Assembly: GCA_964461715.1 (NCBI GenBank)
Contig: CAYWVR010000013.1
Coordinates: 1 to 64,000, forward strand
DNA from: CAYWVR01 sp964461715
Lineage (GTDB): Bacteria > Planctomycetota > Phycisphaerae > FEN-1346
Length of the DNA: 64,000 bases
Direction of reading: 5' to 3'
This document shows positions 1 through 7,782 of this stretch, piece after piece. Position numbers and translations under genes: made by a program. Position 1 is the stretch's first letter; the number at the start of each line of letters is the position of its first letter. The notes below the pieces were generated by a model that saw only the letters and a list, made by a program, of their open reading frames with translations, was not told where the DNA came from and did not search any database.

Positions 1-92
1 GCCAGGCTGATGAGCCGCCCGATGATGCCGCCCGTGCGGCTCTTGTGGAGGCTGTAGGGCGTGATGAGGGCATACGCCAATTCTTCGGCCAT
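1..92 (-). CDS. nucleoside-diphosphate-kinase-like protein, N-terminal fragment
   Basis: Only the first 30 codons lie in the window; the rest is beyond position 1. The ATG is at 92 and the peptide begins MAEELAYALITPYSLHKSRT, followed by GGIIGRLISLA. The hydrophobic strand, the ITPYS element and the following KSRTGG-I-RL helix match what I recall of the NDK-like proteins found in planctomycetes, which differ from classical Ndk (LIKPDAV). The promoter at 138-166 (minus strand) gives a leader of about 40 nt. The gene is divergent from rnfC. The assignment is from memory of the family and could change once the rest is seen. Confidence 0.55.
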   Translation of the reverse strand, partial: MAEELAYALITPYSLHKSRTGGIIGRLISL

Positions 93-137
93 CGGTCCGG
101 CTCCCGTCTCACGTCGTCCCGGGTCGCATGAAACGGT

Positions 138-166
138 ATCCTAGCCCGCTCGGAGGCGAGGGTCAA
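138..166 (-). promoter_or_regulatory. sigma-70 promoter for the NDK-like gene
   Basis: On the minus strand, TTGACC (161-166) and TAGGAT (138-143) are separated by exactly 17 bp. The predicted start is near 131, about 39 nt before the ATG at 92. Confidence 0.6.
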
Positions 167-288
167 GGCTTGGGGGCGTCGGCAAGGCGGCGCGCGGCGG
201 GGCGGAATCGGGGACCGGCGCCCTGCCCCAACGGCCGGTCATGGGGCCCGTCCCCGTTTGTGCCCCTTGCCTGTCGGCCTGAATCTGG

Positions 289-317
289 TTTACACGGGTC
301 GCGGCGCGCGGTAGGAT
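289..317 (+). promoter_or_regulatory. sigma-70 promoter for the rnf genes
   Basis: TTTACA (289-294) and TAGGAT (312-317) are 17 bp apart. Transcription would start near 324, giving a leader of about 25 nt before the GTG of rnfC. It is divergent from the promoter at 138-166. Confidence 0.6.
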
Positions 318-348
318 ACGCGGCTTCCTTGGATTCGCGAGGGCGAAC

Positions 349-1740
349 GTGACGCGTGCGACGTTTCCCGGCGGGACGCATCCGCCGGCCCATAAGTGGA
401 CCGCCGACCGACCGATCGAGACGCTCCCCGTCCCGCCGCGCCTCGTCGTGCCCATGGCCCAGAACCTCGGCGCCCCCGCCGTCCCCACGGTCGAGAAGGG
501 CGAGGCGGTGAAGCGCGGCGAGCGGATCGGGCGGCCCGACGGGTTCATCTCCGCGGCCGTCCACGCCCCCACCTCCGGCACCGTCACCGGCATCGAGCGC
601 GTCATCGACGCCGCCACCGGCAGGGAGGTCCACGGCGTGGCCCTCGAGCCCGACCGCGAGGACGCCTGGGCCGACGGCGCCAACGAGCCGCGCCCTTGGC
701 GGGACTTGGACCCCGACGCCATCCGCGAGGCGGTCGCCGAGGCCGGCATCGTCGGCATGGGCGGGGCCACGTTCCCCACCCACGTCAAGCTCACCCCCCC
801 CAAAGGCAAGGCCGTCGACACGGTCATCATCAACGGGGCCGAATGCGAGCCGTACCTGACGTGCGACCATCGGCTGATGCTCGAGCGGCCGGTGCGGATC
901 GCCATCGGCCTGGCCCTGGCGATGAAGGCCACGGGCGCCGGGCGCGGGATCGTTGCGATCGAGGACAACAAGCCCGACGCGGCCGAGACGATGGCCAAGG
1001 CCCTCGAAGAGACGGCCGAGGCCCGCGTCCGGGTCCTCGAGACGAAGTACCCGCAGGGAGCCGAGAAGCAGATGATCCTGGCCTGTCTCGGGCGCGAGGT
1101 GCCCACGGGCGGCCTCCCCGCCGACGTCGGCGTCGTCGTCCAGAACGTGGCCACGGCGGCGGCCATCGCCGACGCGTGCGAGCTCGCGCGGCCGCTCATC
1201 GAGCGGGTCCTCACCGTCTCCGGGGACGCGGCGAACGCGCCGGGGAACTTCAGCGCACGGATCGGGACGCCCCTGGCGGCGCTCCTGGAGAAGAGCCGCG
1301 TCGAGGAGCCCTTCGAGAAGCTCATCCTCGGCGGACCGATGATGGGCAAGGCCCAGTTCACCACGGACCTCGCGGTCACCAAGGGAACGAGCGGCGTCCT
1401 CGCCTTCCGCCGAGCCGTCCTCTACGACCACGGCCCCTGCATCCGCTGCGGGGCGTGCGTGCGGCACTGCCCGGCGTACCTCAATCCGAGCCGCCTCTCG
1501 ATCCTGGCCGAATCGTACCTCGACGGGAACCTCGACGCCGAGGACGACGCCCTGGCCGTCGGCCTCATGGACTGTATCCTCTGCGGGACGTGCGCGTACG
1601 TGTGCCCGGCCCGGCGGCGGATCGTCCACCTGGTGGAGATGATGCGGGCCGAGCGGCGAAAGAGCCTCGAACGCGCCCGCGAGAAGGAACGGGCCCAGGC
1701 CGCCAAGCTCCGGCGGGAGACCCAGAACGTTGCCGACTGA
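349..1740 (+). CDS. rnfC: electron transport complex subunit RnfC
   Basis: 463 aa, GTG start at 349 just downstream of a good promoter. RnfC is the peripheral NADH-side subunit of the Rnf complex, which couples ferredoxin and NAD oxidoreduction to ion movement across the inner membrane. The N-terminal part has the barrel-sandwich and Rossmann-like regions (NGAECEPYLTCD at about 161-172, typical of RnfC/NqrF-like proteins). The C-terminal third carries two ferredoxin-type 4Fe-4S clusters, CIRCGACVRHCP and CILCGTCAYVCP. The length is close to the shorter RnfC forms, without a long Ala/Lys-rich tail. It overlaps rnfD by 11 bp, so the two are probably translationally coupled. Confidence 0.93.
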   Translation: MTRATFPGGTHPPAHKWTADRPIETLPVPPRLVVPMAQNLGAPAVPTVEKGEAVKRGERIGRPDGFISAAVHAPTSGTVTGIERVIDAATGREVHGVALEPDREDAWADGANEPRPWRDLDPDAIREAVAEAGIVGMGGATFPTHVKLTPPKGKAVDTVIINGAECEPYLTCDHRLMLERPVRIAIGLALAMKATGAGRGIVAIEDNKPDAAETMAKALEETAEARVRVLETKYPQGAEKQMILACLGREVPTGGLPADVGVVVQNVATAAAIADACELARPLIERVLTVSGDAANAPGNFSARIGTPLAALLEKSRVEEPFEKLILGGPMMGKAQFTTDLAVTKGTSGVLAFRRAVLYDHGPCIRCGACVRHCPAYLNPSRLSILAESYLDGNLDAEDDALAVGLMDCILCGTCAYVCPARRRIVHLVEMMRAERRKSLERAREKERAQAAKLRRETQNVAD

Positions 1741-2803
1741 CACCGTCCAGACCCGCCCGGCCCCCGAAGGCGCGACCCTTCGCGTCGTCGGCCACGCCCC
1801 CCACATCGCGGCCCCCGACTCGACCCGCCGCATCATGTGGTCGGTGGTGGCGGCGCTGGCGCCGGCGGCGGTGGCGGCGGGGTACTGGTTCGGATACCGG
1901 GCGTACCTGCACATCGCCCTCGCCCTGGCGACGGCGCTGCTAACCGAGGCCCTCATCCAGAAGCTCACGAAGCGGCCCGTCACGATCCTCGACGGAAGCG
2001 CCGCCGTCACCGGCGTGCTGGTGGCGTTCTGCCTGCCGGCCCAGGCCCGGTGGTTCGTACCCGTGACGGCGAGCTTCGTCGCCATCGCCATCGCCAAGCA
2101 TTGCTTCGGCGGCCTCGGCTCGAACATCTGGAACCCCGCCCTCGTGGGCCGCGCGTTCGTCCACAACGCCTTCCCCGTCGACATGAACCCCGCGGGCTAC
2201 CCGACCGTCGACGCCTTCGCGGCCGACGTCGGCACCGTGACCGGGGCGACGCCGTACGTCGACGCCGTGACGCAGGCCAGTCCGCTGGCGCACCTCAAGA
2301 CCCTCGCCGACGGGACGGCCGAGCCGGTCGCCGTCATGGCGAACCAGATGCCGAGCCTGTGGAAGATGTTCGTCGGGGACATCGGCGGGAATATCGGCGA
2401 GACCAGCGCGCTGCTGCTCATCCTCGGGGCCCTTTACCTTATAGGGAAGGGGTGGGTCCGGTGGCCGGTGCCCGTCGCGTACGTCGGCGTGGTGGCGGCC
2501 GGGGCGGCGCTTTTCGGGTGGCTCGGGCCGGCGGGGCCGCTCCCGGGGCGGTTCGTGCTCTCGCACGTTCTCGGCGGCGGCCTGATGCTCGGGGCCCTCT
2601 ACATGGCCACCGACATGGTCACGAGCCCGCTGACGGAGCGGGGACAGTGGATCTTCGGGGCCGGGTGCGGCGCGCTGACGATCACCATCCGCCTCTGGGG
2701 CGGGTACCCGGAGGCCGTCTGCTACTCGATCCTGCTGATGAACACGGCCGTGCCGCTCATCGACCGGTGGACGGTCCGACGCATCTTCGGACATCAGAAA
2801 TAG
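1730..2803 (+). CDS. rnfD: electron transport complex subunit RnfD
   Basis: 357 aa, TTG start inside the end of rnfC. It is an integral membrane subunit of the NqrB/RnfD family with about nine hydrophobic segments. The family's covalent FMN attachment site is visible as the TGATP element (about residues 171-175, in VTGATPY), where the Thr carries the flavin by a phosphodiester bond. GLGSNIWNPALVGRAF is the conserved GxNxFNPAxxGR-like stretch that precedes it. RnfG starts 6 bp downstream, so C-D-G form one transcript. Confidence 0.92.
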   Translation: MPTDTVQTRPAPEGATLRVVGHAPHIAAPDSTRRIMWSVVAALAPAAVAAGYWFGYRAYLHIALALATALLTEALIQKLTKRPVTILDGSAAVTGVLVAFCLPAQARWFVPVTASFVAIAIAKHCFGGLGSNIWNPALVGRAFVHNAFPVDMNPAGYPTVDAFAADVGTVTGATPYVDAVTQASPLAHLKTLADGTAEPVAVMANQMPSLWKMFVGDIGGNIGETSALLLILGALYLIGKGWVRWPVPVAYVGVVAAGAALFGWLGPAGPLPGRFVLSHVLGGGLMLGALYMATDMVTSPLTERGQWIFGAGCGALTITIRLWGGYPEAVCYSILLMNTAVPLIDRWTVRRIFGHQK

Positions 2804-2809
2804 GCCCGC

Positions 2810-3451
2810 ATGGTCAAGAACCTTATCCAGTTCGTGATGATCCTGGTCCTGGTGGCCCTGGTGATCGGGGGCGGGGTGGCGGCCCTGTACGGGTGGCTCG
2901 AACCCCGCATCGACGCACGCGACGCCCGGGCCAAACGCGACGCGATCCGGGCCGTCGTCCCGGAGGGCGCGGCCATCGACGTCGACGATCCCCTCGCGGG
3001 CGAGCCCTTCGCGCCCGACGCCGTCTATGTGGCCGCGGGAGAGGGCGGGCGGCCCGTCGCCTACGTCGCCTCGGGCGGGGCCCGGGGGTATTCGAGCGTC
3101 GTGCGCGTGATGGTGGGCGTCCGGGCCGACGACCTCGCGATCCATCGCGTCGTGGTCCTCGCGCAGCAGGAGACGCCGGGCCTCGGGGCGAACGTCGCCC
3201 GGCAAGAGTCGAACTACACCCTCTGGGAGAAGCTTCTCGGGCCGAACGAAAACGGCAAGGCCGAGGCCCTCGTCAACCCGTTCCTCGACCGCTTTCGCGG
3301 CAAGGGGCGGCGCGAGGTGCCCGACATCCAGGGCATCACCGCCGCCACCATCACCAGCGACGCCACGAAGGCGGCGGTCCAGGAGGCCTTGAACCGCATC
3401 CGCGAGGCCACGGGCGGCCAGACCGTTGATTCCGACGCCTCCACCCACTAG
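2810..3451 (+). CDS. rnfG: electron transport complex subunit RnfG
   Basis: 213 aa, ATG at 2810. A single N-terminal transmembrane helix (about residues 5-27) is followed by a periplasmic FMN-binding domain. The covalent flavin motif, usually S/T-GAT-x-T/S, appears as TAATITS (within GITAATITSDAT): the Gly is replaced by Ala but the flavinylated Thr is kept. The upstream segment QQETPGLGANVA is the conserved H/Q-x-ETPGLG region of RnfG/NqrC. The genes that normally follow (rnfE, rnfA, rnfB) are absent here; scpB comes next. Confidence 0.9.
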   Translation: MVKNLIQFVMILVLVALVIGGGVAALYGWLEPRIDARDARAKRDAIRAVVPEGAAIDVDDPLAGEPFAPDAVYVAAGEGGRPVAYVASGGARGYSSVVRVMVGVRADDLAIHRVVVLAQQETPGLGANVARQESNYTLWEKLLGPNENGKAEALVNPFLDRFRGKGRREVPDIQGITAATITSDATKAAVQEALNRIREATGGQTVDSDASTH

Positions 3452-3461
3452 GCTGACCGCC

Positions 3462-3989
3462 ATGCCCGATACGCCCCTCAAGACGATCATCGAAGCCCTC
3501 CTCCTCGCCAGCGACGAGCCCGTCGGGGCCGACCGCATCGCCGAGGCCGCCGGCGAAGACGTGACCGTCGGCATGGTCCGCGGGGCCGTGGCCGAGCTTG
3601 TCGCCGAGTACGACGCCCGCGGCCGCGCCTTTACCGTCGAGGAGATCGCGGGCGGATACCAGCTCTTCACGAGGCCCCAGTATAATAAATATCTCAAGAA
3701 GCTTGTCCGCCGGCGGACACAGCAGCGGTTCACGCAGGCGGCCCTCGAGACCCTCGCCATCATCGCGTACAAACAGCCCGTGGCCCGGGCCGAGGTCGAG
3801 GACATCCGCGGGGTGGCGTGCGGCGACATGATTCGGACGCTGATGGAGAAGGGCCTGGTGCGCGTCGCCGGCCGCAGCGACCAGATCGGCCGCGCCCTCC
3901 TTTACGGCACCACCAAGAAGTTCCTCCAAGCCTTCGGCCTATCCAGCGTCAAGGACCTGCCGGACGCCAAGCAGCTCGTGGAACCGTAA
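3462..3989 (+). CDS. scpB: segregation and condensation protein B
   Basis: 175 aa, ATG at 3462, ten bases after the rnfG stop. ScpB is the winged-helix kite subunit that binds ScpA and SMC in chromosome condensation. Two winged-helix domains are visible; TQAALETLAIIAYKQPVARAEVEDIRGV is characteristic (seen at about residues 87-114) and IGRALLYGTTKKFLQAFGL is the typical ScpB ending. A reading frame open 12 codons further upstream would overlap the rnfG end and lacks a better ribosome site. ScpA is not in the window. Confidence 0.92.
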   Translation: MPDTPLKTIIEALLLASDEPVGADRIAEAAGEDVTVGMVRGAVAELVAEYDARGRAFTVEEIAGGYQLFTRPQYNKYLKKLVRRRTQQRFTQAALETLAIIAYKQPVARAEVEDIRGVACGDMIRTLMEKGLVRVAGRSDQIGRALLYGTTKKFLQAFGLSSVKDLPDAKQLVEP

Positions 3990-4065
3990 ACGGCCATCGG
4001 GCGCGCGCCGGCGCCGCTTCGTCCTCGACTGCAACGCCTCGCAGAAGAAAGGGCGCGGGAGGGCC

Positions 4066-5001
4066 CTAGCCCTTGCGTTTCAGCCACCCGAACGGGTCCC
4101 AGCCTTTCTTCTCGGTCTCGACGGGCTCGGCGGGTTTCGGCTCGGGGGCGGGATTCGGGACGAGGGGCACCGAGCCGCCCACCGGGGCGTCCGGCGCCGA
4201 CACCCGCCGCGCCGTCACGATCAGCGTGTGGACCCAGAGATCCGGCCCGTGCCTCTCGAAGAAGTACGCCCCGCCCACGCTGACTGGGCTCCGCTGCCGC
4301 CCGCCCACCACGAGCAGTCGGTCCGGGGCGAGGCGGACCTCGGCCGCCAGGTCCGCCAGCGTGAACCGGTCGCGGGCCATCTTCCACCCCGGACCGCCCT
4401 CGGTCTGCACGAGCCGCCGCCGCTCCTTGCCGAAGGTGACCTCCGGCACGACCGCCAGCGTGACGGTGTCGGGGTGGTCGGGTTCGGTGCGGCAAACGAC
4501 CCGGAGGTCGGCCCGGGCGTCCTTCCATCGTCGCCCGAGGAGTCGGCCCTCGGCGTCCACCCAGAGAAAATCGAGCGCCTCGCGGGTCGCCCCGAGGGAG
4601 ATGCGGAAGTCGAAGTTCTCGCGGACAAAGAGCTCGCTCCGAAAGACCCGCCTCTCGGGCGTCTCGCGCAACAGGTCCTCGAACCGCCGGGCCGCCAGCG
4701 TCGCCCCCTCGCCGAGCCGGAGATCGTTCGCCTCCCAGAGGGCCCGCTTCTCGTGCGGGACGCCGGTCGTGCCCAGCAGGGCCCAGACGTCCTCGACCGC
4801 GGCGTCCGGCCGCACCCGGTGCTGGAGCCGCACGATCCGGAGCCGATACGCCGGCAGGGCCGCCACCCCCGGGTCCGGCGTCCCGGCCCGAAGCACCAGG
4901 CCCGGCCCGTTCCTCGTCGCCTCGCGTTCGCACCCTGCGGCCGCGAGAAGGGCCGTCGCCATCATCCCCGCCGTCATGACGTTCGCGCGTAAGTTCTTCA
5001 T
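4066..5001 (-). CDS. lipoprotein of unknown function
   Basis: 311 aa from the ATG at 5001. The signal peptide MKNLRANVMTAGMMATALLA ends in a lipobox (LAAAGC, Cys at about 23), so it is a predicted lipoprotein. The rest has no motif I recognise; it looks like a beta-rich domain followed by a Pro-rich linker (PNPAPEPKPAEP) and a basic end, WDPFGWLKRKG. It is convergent with scpB. The promoter at 5009-5037 ends 7 bp before the ATG, so the mRNA is probably leaderless and no ribosome binding site is seen. Two later Met codons (residues 9 and 12-13) are alternative starts. Confidence 0.75.
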   Translation of the reverse strand: MKNLRANVMTAGMMATALLAAAGCEREATRNGPGLVLRAGTPDPGVAALPAYRLRIVRLQHRVRPDAAVEDVWALLGTTGVPHEKRALWEANDLRLGEGATLAARRFEDLLRETPERRVFRSELFVRENFDFRISLGATREALDFLWVDAEGRLLGRRWKDARADLRVVCRTEPDHPDTVTLAVVPEVTFGKERRRLVQTEGGPGWKMARDRFTLADLAAEVRLAPDRLLVVGGRQRSPVSVGGAYFFERHGPDLWVHTLIVTARRVSAPDAPVGGSVPLVPNPAPEPKPAEPVETEKKGWDPFGWLKRKG

Positions 5002-5008
5002 GCAGCGG

Positions 5009-5037
5009 ATGATACGGCCGCGCGGCAGAAGTGTCAA
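5009..5037 (-). promoter_or_regulatory. sigma-70 promoter giving a leaderless mRNA
   Basis: On the minus strand, TTGACA (5032-5037) and TATCAT (5009-5014) are 17 bp apart. Only 7 bp separate the -10 hexamer from the ATG at 5001, which places the transcription start at or within a base or two of the start codon. Confidence 0.7.
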
Positions 5038-5140
5038 CGGGCCGAGGGCGCCGACGGGAACGCGGGTCCGCCGAGGCGCATGACGCCCCGGGCCCCGCGC
5101 TCGGCTCCCGCCGACGGCCGACGACCCTCAAACCCCGACC

Positions 5141-6142
5141 TCAAAGCGTCTCCCCGGCGATGAACCGGGGGGCGAGGCGGCGGGATTCGGGGGGCGGGCC
5201 CGCGGCGAGCATCTCAAGGGCCGCGTGGACGAGCGTCACCGGGTCGACCTCGAGGCGCGCAAGCGCCCTCGGGAACCCCGGGGCCCGCCCGGCGAGGCAC
5301 ACGACCGCCACCGCCACGTCCTCGGGCACACGGACTCCCGCCGCGAGAACCGCCGCCAACGCCGATTCGGGCTCCGCTCCCGCAAGCACAAGGCCCCGCA
5401 CCGTCCGCCCGGCCGCCAGGCGTGCCCCCCACGCGTACCCGGCCGGTCCGTCGGCCGCCCCCCCGCGCGCAAGGTGCGAGGGGTCGGCCTCCAGGCCCGC
5501 CGCCGCCACGGCATCGCGATACCCGGCGGCCATGGCCTCGCCCGCCTCGCCCGCGGGGAGCTGGACGGCCACGGGCCAGGCCCCCCGCTCGAACATCCGT
5601 GCCACCAGGCCCCGGACGCTCGCACGCCACCCGACGGCGACGCCCCGGGCCGCGCCCGACGCCACGTGCACCGCCGGCACGGCCAGGTCCGCCAGCTGGG
5701 CCGCCGCCGCCATCCCGGCCCCCACCAGGAGCGCCCCGCGGACGCGACCCGCGGCGGCGTCGTGCGCGAGGGCCGTCTCGGAGGGCGGCACGGTCCCGCC
5801 CGTGGCATAGGTCCGCACGCCGCCCGCGGACCGTCCGGCGGCGTCGACCGCGGCCTTGGCCAACGCCGCCCGGAGGCGCGGGCCGGGCGGGGCGTCGGGC
5901 GGGCCCGTGACCACCGCGAGCGAGCGGCGCGCCAAGTCCGCCCGCACGTACGTGCCCGTGCCGCGGTGACGATCGAGGAGCCCTTCGAGCTCCAGGCCGG
6001 CCATGATCTTGTTAATGGTGGTGGCCGAGGCGCCGAACTCGCGGGCGAGGTCGCGTTCGGTGGGCAAGCGGGCCCCCGGGGCGAGCTGGCCGGAGAGAAT
6101 CCGGCCGCGCAGCTCGCCTCGGATGCGGTCGTGCGGGTCCAC
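5141..6142 (-). CDS. GntR-family regulator with LacI-type sensor domain
   Basis: 333 aa, GTG start at 6142. Residues 1-70 form a GntR winged helix (LPTERDLAREFGASATTINK is the recognition helix region; RHRGTGTYV is the wing). The remainder is a periplasmic-binding-protein-like domain of the LacI/GalR type rather than FadR or UTRA, an architecture common in regulators of sugar genes. The ligand and targets are unknown and no sugar genes are adjacent. The -10 of the promoter at 6149-6177 ends 6 bp before the GTG, so the transcript is predicted to be leaderless. It may bind its own promoter, which contains CGCCCCGGCCGGCGCG between the -35 and -10 boxes. Confidence 0.85.
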   Translation of the reverse strand: MDPHDRIRGELRGRILSGQLAPGARLPTERDLAREFGASATTINKIMAGLELEGLLDRHRGTGTYVRADLARRSLAVVTGPPDAPPGPRLRAALAKAAVDAAGRSAGGVRTYATGGTVPPSETALAHDAAAGRVRGALLVGAGMAAAAQLADLAVPAVHVASGAARGVAVGWRASVRGLVARMFERGAWPVAVQLPAGEAGEAMAAGYRDAVAAAGLEADPSHLARGGAADGPAGYAWGARLAAGRTVRGLVLAGAEPESALAAVLAAGVRVPEDVAVAVVCLAGRAPGFPRALARLEVDPVTLVHAALEMLAAGPPPESRRLAPRFIAGETL

Positions 6143-6148
6143 GGGGAA

Positions 6149-6177
6149 AGACTATCGCGCCGGCCGGGGCGCGTCAA
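6149..6177 (-). promoter_or_regulatory. sigma-70 promoter of the GntR-type gene (leaderless)
   Basis: On the minus strand, TTGACG (6172-6177) and TAGTCT (6149-6154) are 17 bp apart. The predicted +1 coincides with the GTG at 6142. A GC palindromic stretch lies in the spacer and could be an operator. Confidence 0.6.
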
Positions 6178-6299
6178 TGCGCGGGGCCGGGCACAGGATT
6201 TTCCTGCAACGGGCCGAAATCGGCCTTCCTGATAGCGCCAAGGCCGTGCAAGCCCGGCACCAGGCGCGCTACGTTTGGGTAAATTCCACGATAGGGCAT

Positions 6300-6327
6300 T
6301 TGACAGGCGAATTTTTCGGGTTATAAT
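6300..6327 (+). promoter_or_regulatory. perfect-consensus sigma-70 promoter
   Basis: TTGACA (6300-6305) and TATAAT (6322-6327), both exact consensus, are 16 bp apart inside an AT-rich patch. It is the strongest-looking promoter in the window. It drives no protein gene; the next feature downstream is a structured RNA candidate that ends in a terminator at 6561. Confidence 0.85.
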
Positions 6328-6333
6328 AACAAT

Positions 6334-6561
6334 GTGTGAAGGAACGATTGGCAGCGGCAGCCCATGCCCGCCTGTCGTCTCCCTCTAGAAACTGAATCAT
6401 CCGTATCATCGCCCACGGAGTCCGCGCCTTGTGCGCGGAGGGGGTGGTGTAAGCGCCTGGAGAAGGACGCCGGCTCTGGCCAAGCTGCGTCCGGCAGTAC
6501 CGGGGGAGTATTCGGCCACGACCGGGGCCGTCCGGGAGGGATTCGGCTCCGGTCTCTTTTT
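6334..6561 (+). ncRNA. unidentified structured RNA, about 228 nt
   Basis: The region is bounded by an exact consensus promoter and an intrinsic terminator, with no credible protein between. Visible hairpins are TCCGCGC-CTTGT-GCGCGGA (about 6420-6439), with CCAC/GTGG pairing outside it, and GGACGC...GCGTCC (about 6465-6492) with GGCT/AGCT inside. The last 60 nt contain an imperfect direct repeat (GGGGGAGTATTCGGC and GGGAGGGATTCGGC), the second copy being part of the terminator hairpin. The size and promoter strength resemble housekeeping RNAs such as 6S RNA, but I see no diagnostic motif of 6S RNA, SRP RNA, RNase P RNA or tmRNA. A frame starting at 6364 uses AT-ending codons unlike neighbouring genes and runs through the terminator, so it is not treated as coding. 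Confidence 0.6.
6520..6561 (+). terminator. Rho-independent terminator of the 6334 RNA
   Basis: GACCGGGGCC (6520-6529) pairs with GGCTCCGGTC (6545-6554), ten pairs including one G-U, across a 15-nt loop. TCTTTTT follows at 6555-6561. Confidence 0.8.
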
Positions 6562-6674
6562 GCGCCCATGTCGTGGTTGATCCGGTCCGGATCGGCCCGA
6601 GTGCATGCCGGGCCCGCGTGACGGCGGTCTCACGACCCCGGCTCCTTCTGCCGGCCACCAAGCCTCACGTCCCC

Positions 6675-6703
6675 TTGACATTACCCGCAGATTTTGTGTT
6701 AAT
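6675..6703 (+). promoter_or_regulatory. sigma-70 promoter of the ABC/GldG operon
   Basis: TTGACA (6675-6680) is followed after 17 bp by GTTAAT (6698-6703); TAATAT overlaps it at 6700-6705. The start would be near 6710, about 54 nt before the ATG at 6764. Confidence 0.55.
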
Positions 6704-6763
6704 ATCAGGCCCTCGGAAGGACCGGCCGCGCAGCCTGTCATCCGGCAAAACGGAGAGCCCCCC

Positions 6764-7732
6764 ATGGATGTGATGATCGACGTCAAGGACCTCACCAAGG
6801 ACTACGGCACGACGCGGGCGCTCGACCGCGTCACGTTCCAGGTCGGCAGGGGCCAGATCGTCGGTTTCCTCGGCCCGAACGGGGCGGGCAAGTCGACGAC
6901 ACTGCGCATCCTGACCGGCTTCATGCCCGCCACGAGGGGCCGGGCCACCGTCGCGGGCCACGACGTCTTCACCGACAGTCTCGAGGTCCGCTCGCGCATC
7001 GGCTACATGCCCGAGAACGTGCCCCTGTATCCGGAGATGCGGGTCGAGGAGTACCTGGCGTTCCGGGCGGCCCTGAAGGGCGTCGCCGCGCGGGCCCGCG
7101 GCGCCGAGGTCGGCCGCGTCGTCGAGCGGTGCTGGCTTGCGGACGTCCGCCGCCGCCTCATCGGCCAGCTCTCCAAGGGCTACCGCCAGCGGGTGGGCCT
7201 CGCGGACGCCCTGGTGGGCGACCCGCCCCTGTTGGTGCTCGACGAGCCGACGATCGGCCTCGACCCGTCCCAGATTCAGGAGGTGCGTCGGCTCGTCCGG
7301 TCGCTGGGCGAGAAGCACACAGTCCTCCTCTCGAGCCACATCCTGCCGGAGGTTGAGAAAACCTGCTCGCACCTGGTGATCATCGCGCGCGGCCGGATCG
7401 CGGCGGCGGGCACCGTGCGCGAGCTCCAGGCCGGGACCGGGGCCAAGGGGCGGGTGACCCTGGAGGTCCGAAGCGAGGGCGACGGCCCCGCCGAGATGGC
7501 CCGGGCCGCGGAGGCCGTCGCGGGCGTCGCGAAGGTCGACCGCGAGGAGGTCGGCGACGGATGGGTCCGGCTCAAGGTGACGGTGGCCGGCGAGACGGAC
7601 ATTCGGGAGGCCCTCTTCGCCCTCGTCGAGCAGCGCCAGTGGAAGCTCCGCGAGATGTACAGCTCCGCGGCGACCCTGGAAGACCTGTACCTGGAGGTGA
7701 CGGCGGGCGAGGCGGCCGCCCGGGCGGCCTGA
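6764..7732 (+). CDS. ABC transporter ATP-binding protein (GldA-like)
   Basis: 322 aa, ATG at 6764 after CGGAGAG. It is the ATPase of an ABC-2 type exporter. Walker A is GPNGAGKST, the signature is LSKGYRQRVGLADALV (Q-loop and C-loop region), and Walker B is LLVLDEPTIGLDP; the SSHIL switch His is present. The C-terminal domain of about 100 residues is the extension found in GldA/NatA-type ATPases. It heads a four-gene run with an ABC-2 permease, a GldG-like protein and a DUF4340 protein. In Bacteroidetes gliding the GldAFG complex is involved; elsewhere the substrate of this exporter type is unknown. Confidence 0.9.
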   Translation: MDVMIDVKDLTKDYGTTRALDRVTFQVGRGQIVGFLGPNGAGKSTTLRILTGFMPATRGRATVAGHDVFTDSLEVRSRIGYMPENVPLYPEMRVEEYLAFRAALKGVAARARGAEVGRVVERCWLADVRRRLIGQLSKGYRQRVGLADALVGDPPLLVLDEPTIGLDPSQIQEVRRLVRSLGEKHTVLLSSHILPEVEKTCSHLVIIARGRIAAAGTVRELQAGTGAKGRVTLEVRSEGDGPAEMARAAEAVAGVAKVDREEVGDGWVRLKVTVAGETDIREALFALVEQRQWKLREMYSSAATLEDLYLEVTAGEAAARAA

Positions 7733-7782
7733 GGCCCCCGCGGCGTCGCCGAGCGCCCCCGAGACGACGGAGGAACCCACCG

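Noticed and set aside
396..3429. Long Arg/Gly/Pro-rich frames overlapping the rnf genes on both strands.
   Set aside because: They are typical GC-rich shadow frames with low complexity and no domain.
6364..6621. An 85-codon frame within the structured RNA.
   Set aside because: Codon usage is unlike the genome, there is no ribosome site, and the frame runs through the intrinsic terminator at 6520-6561.
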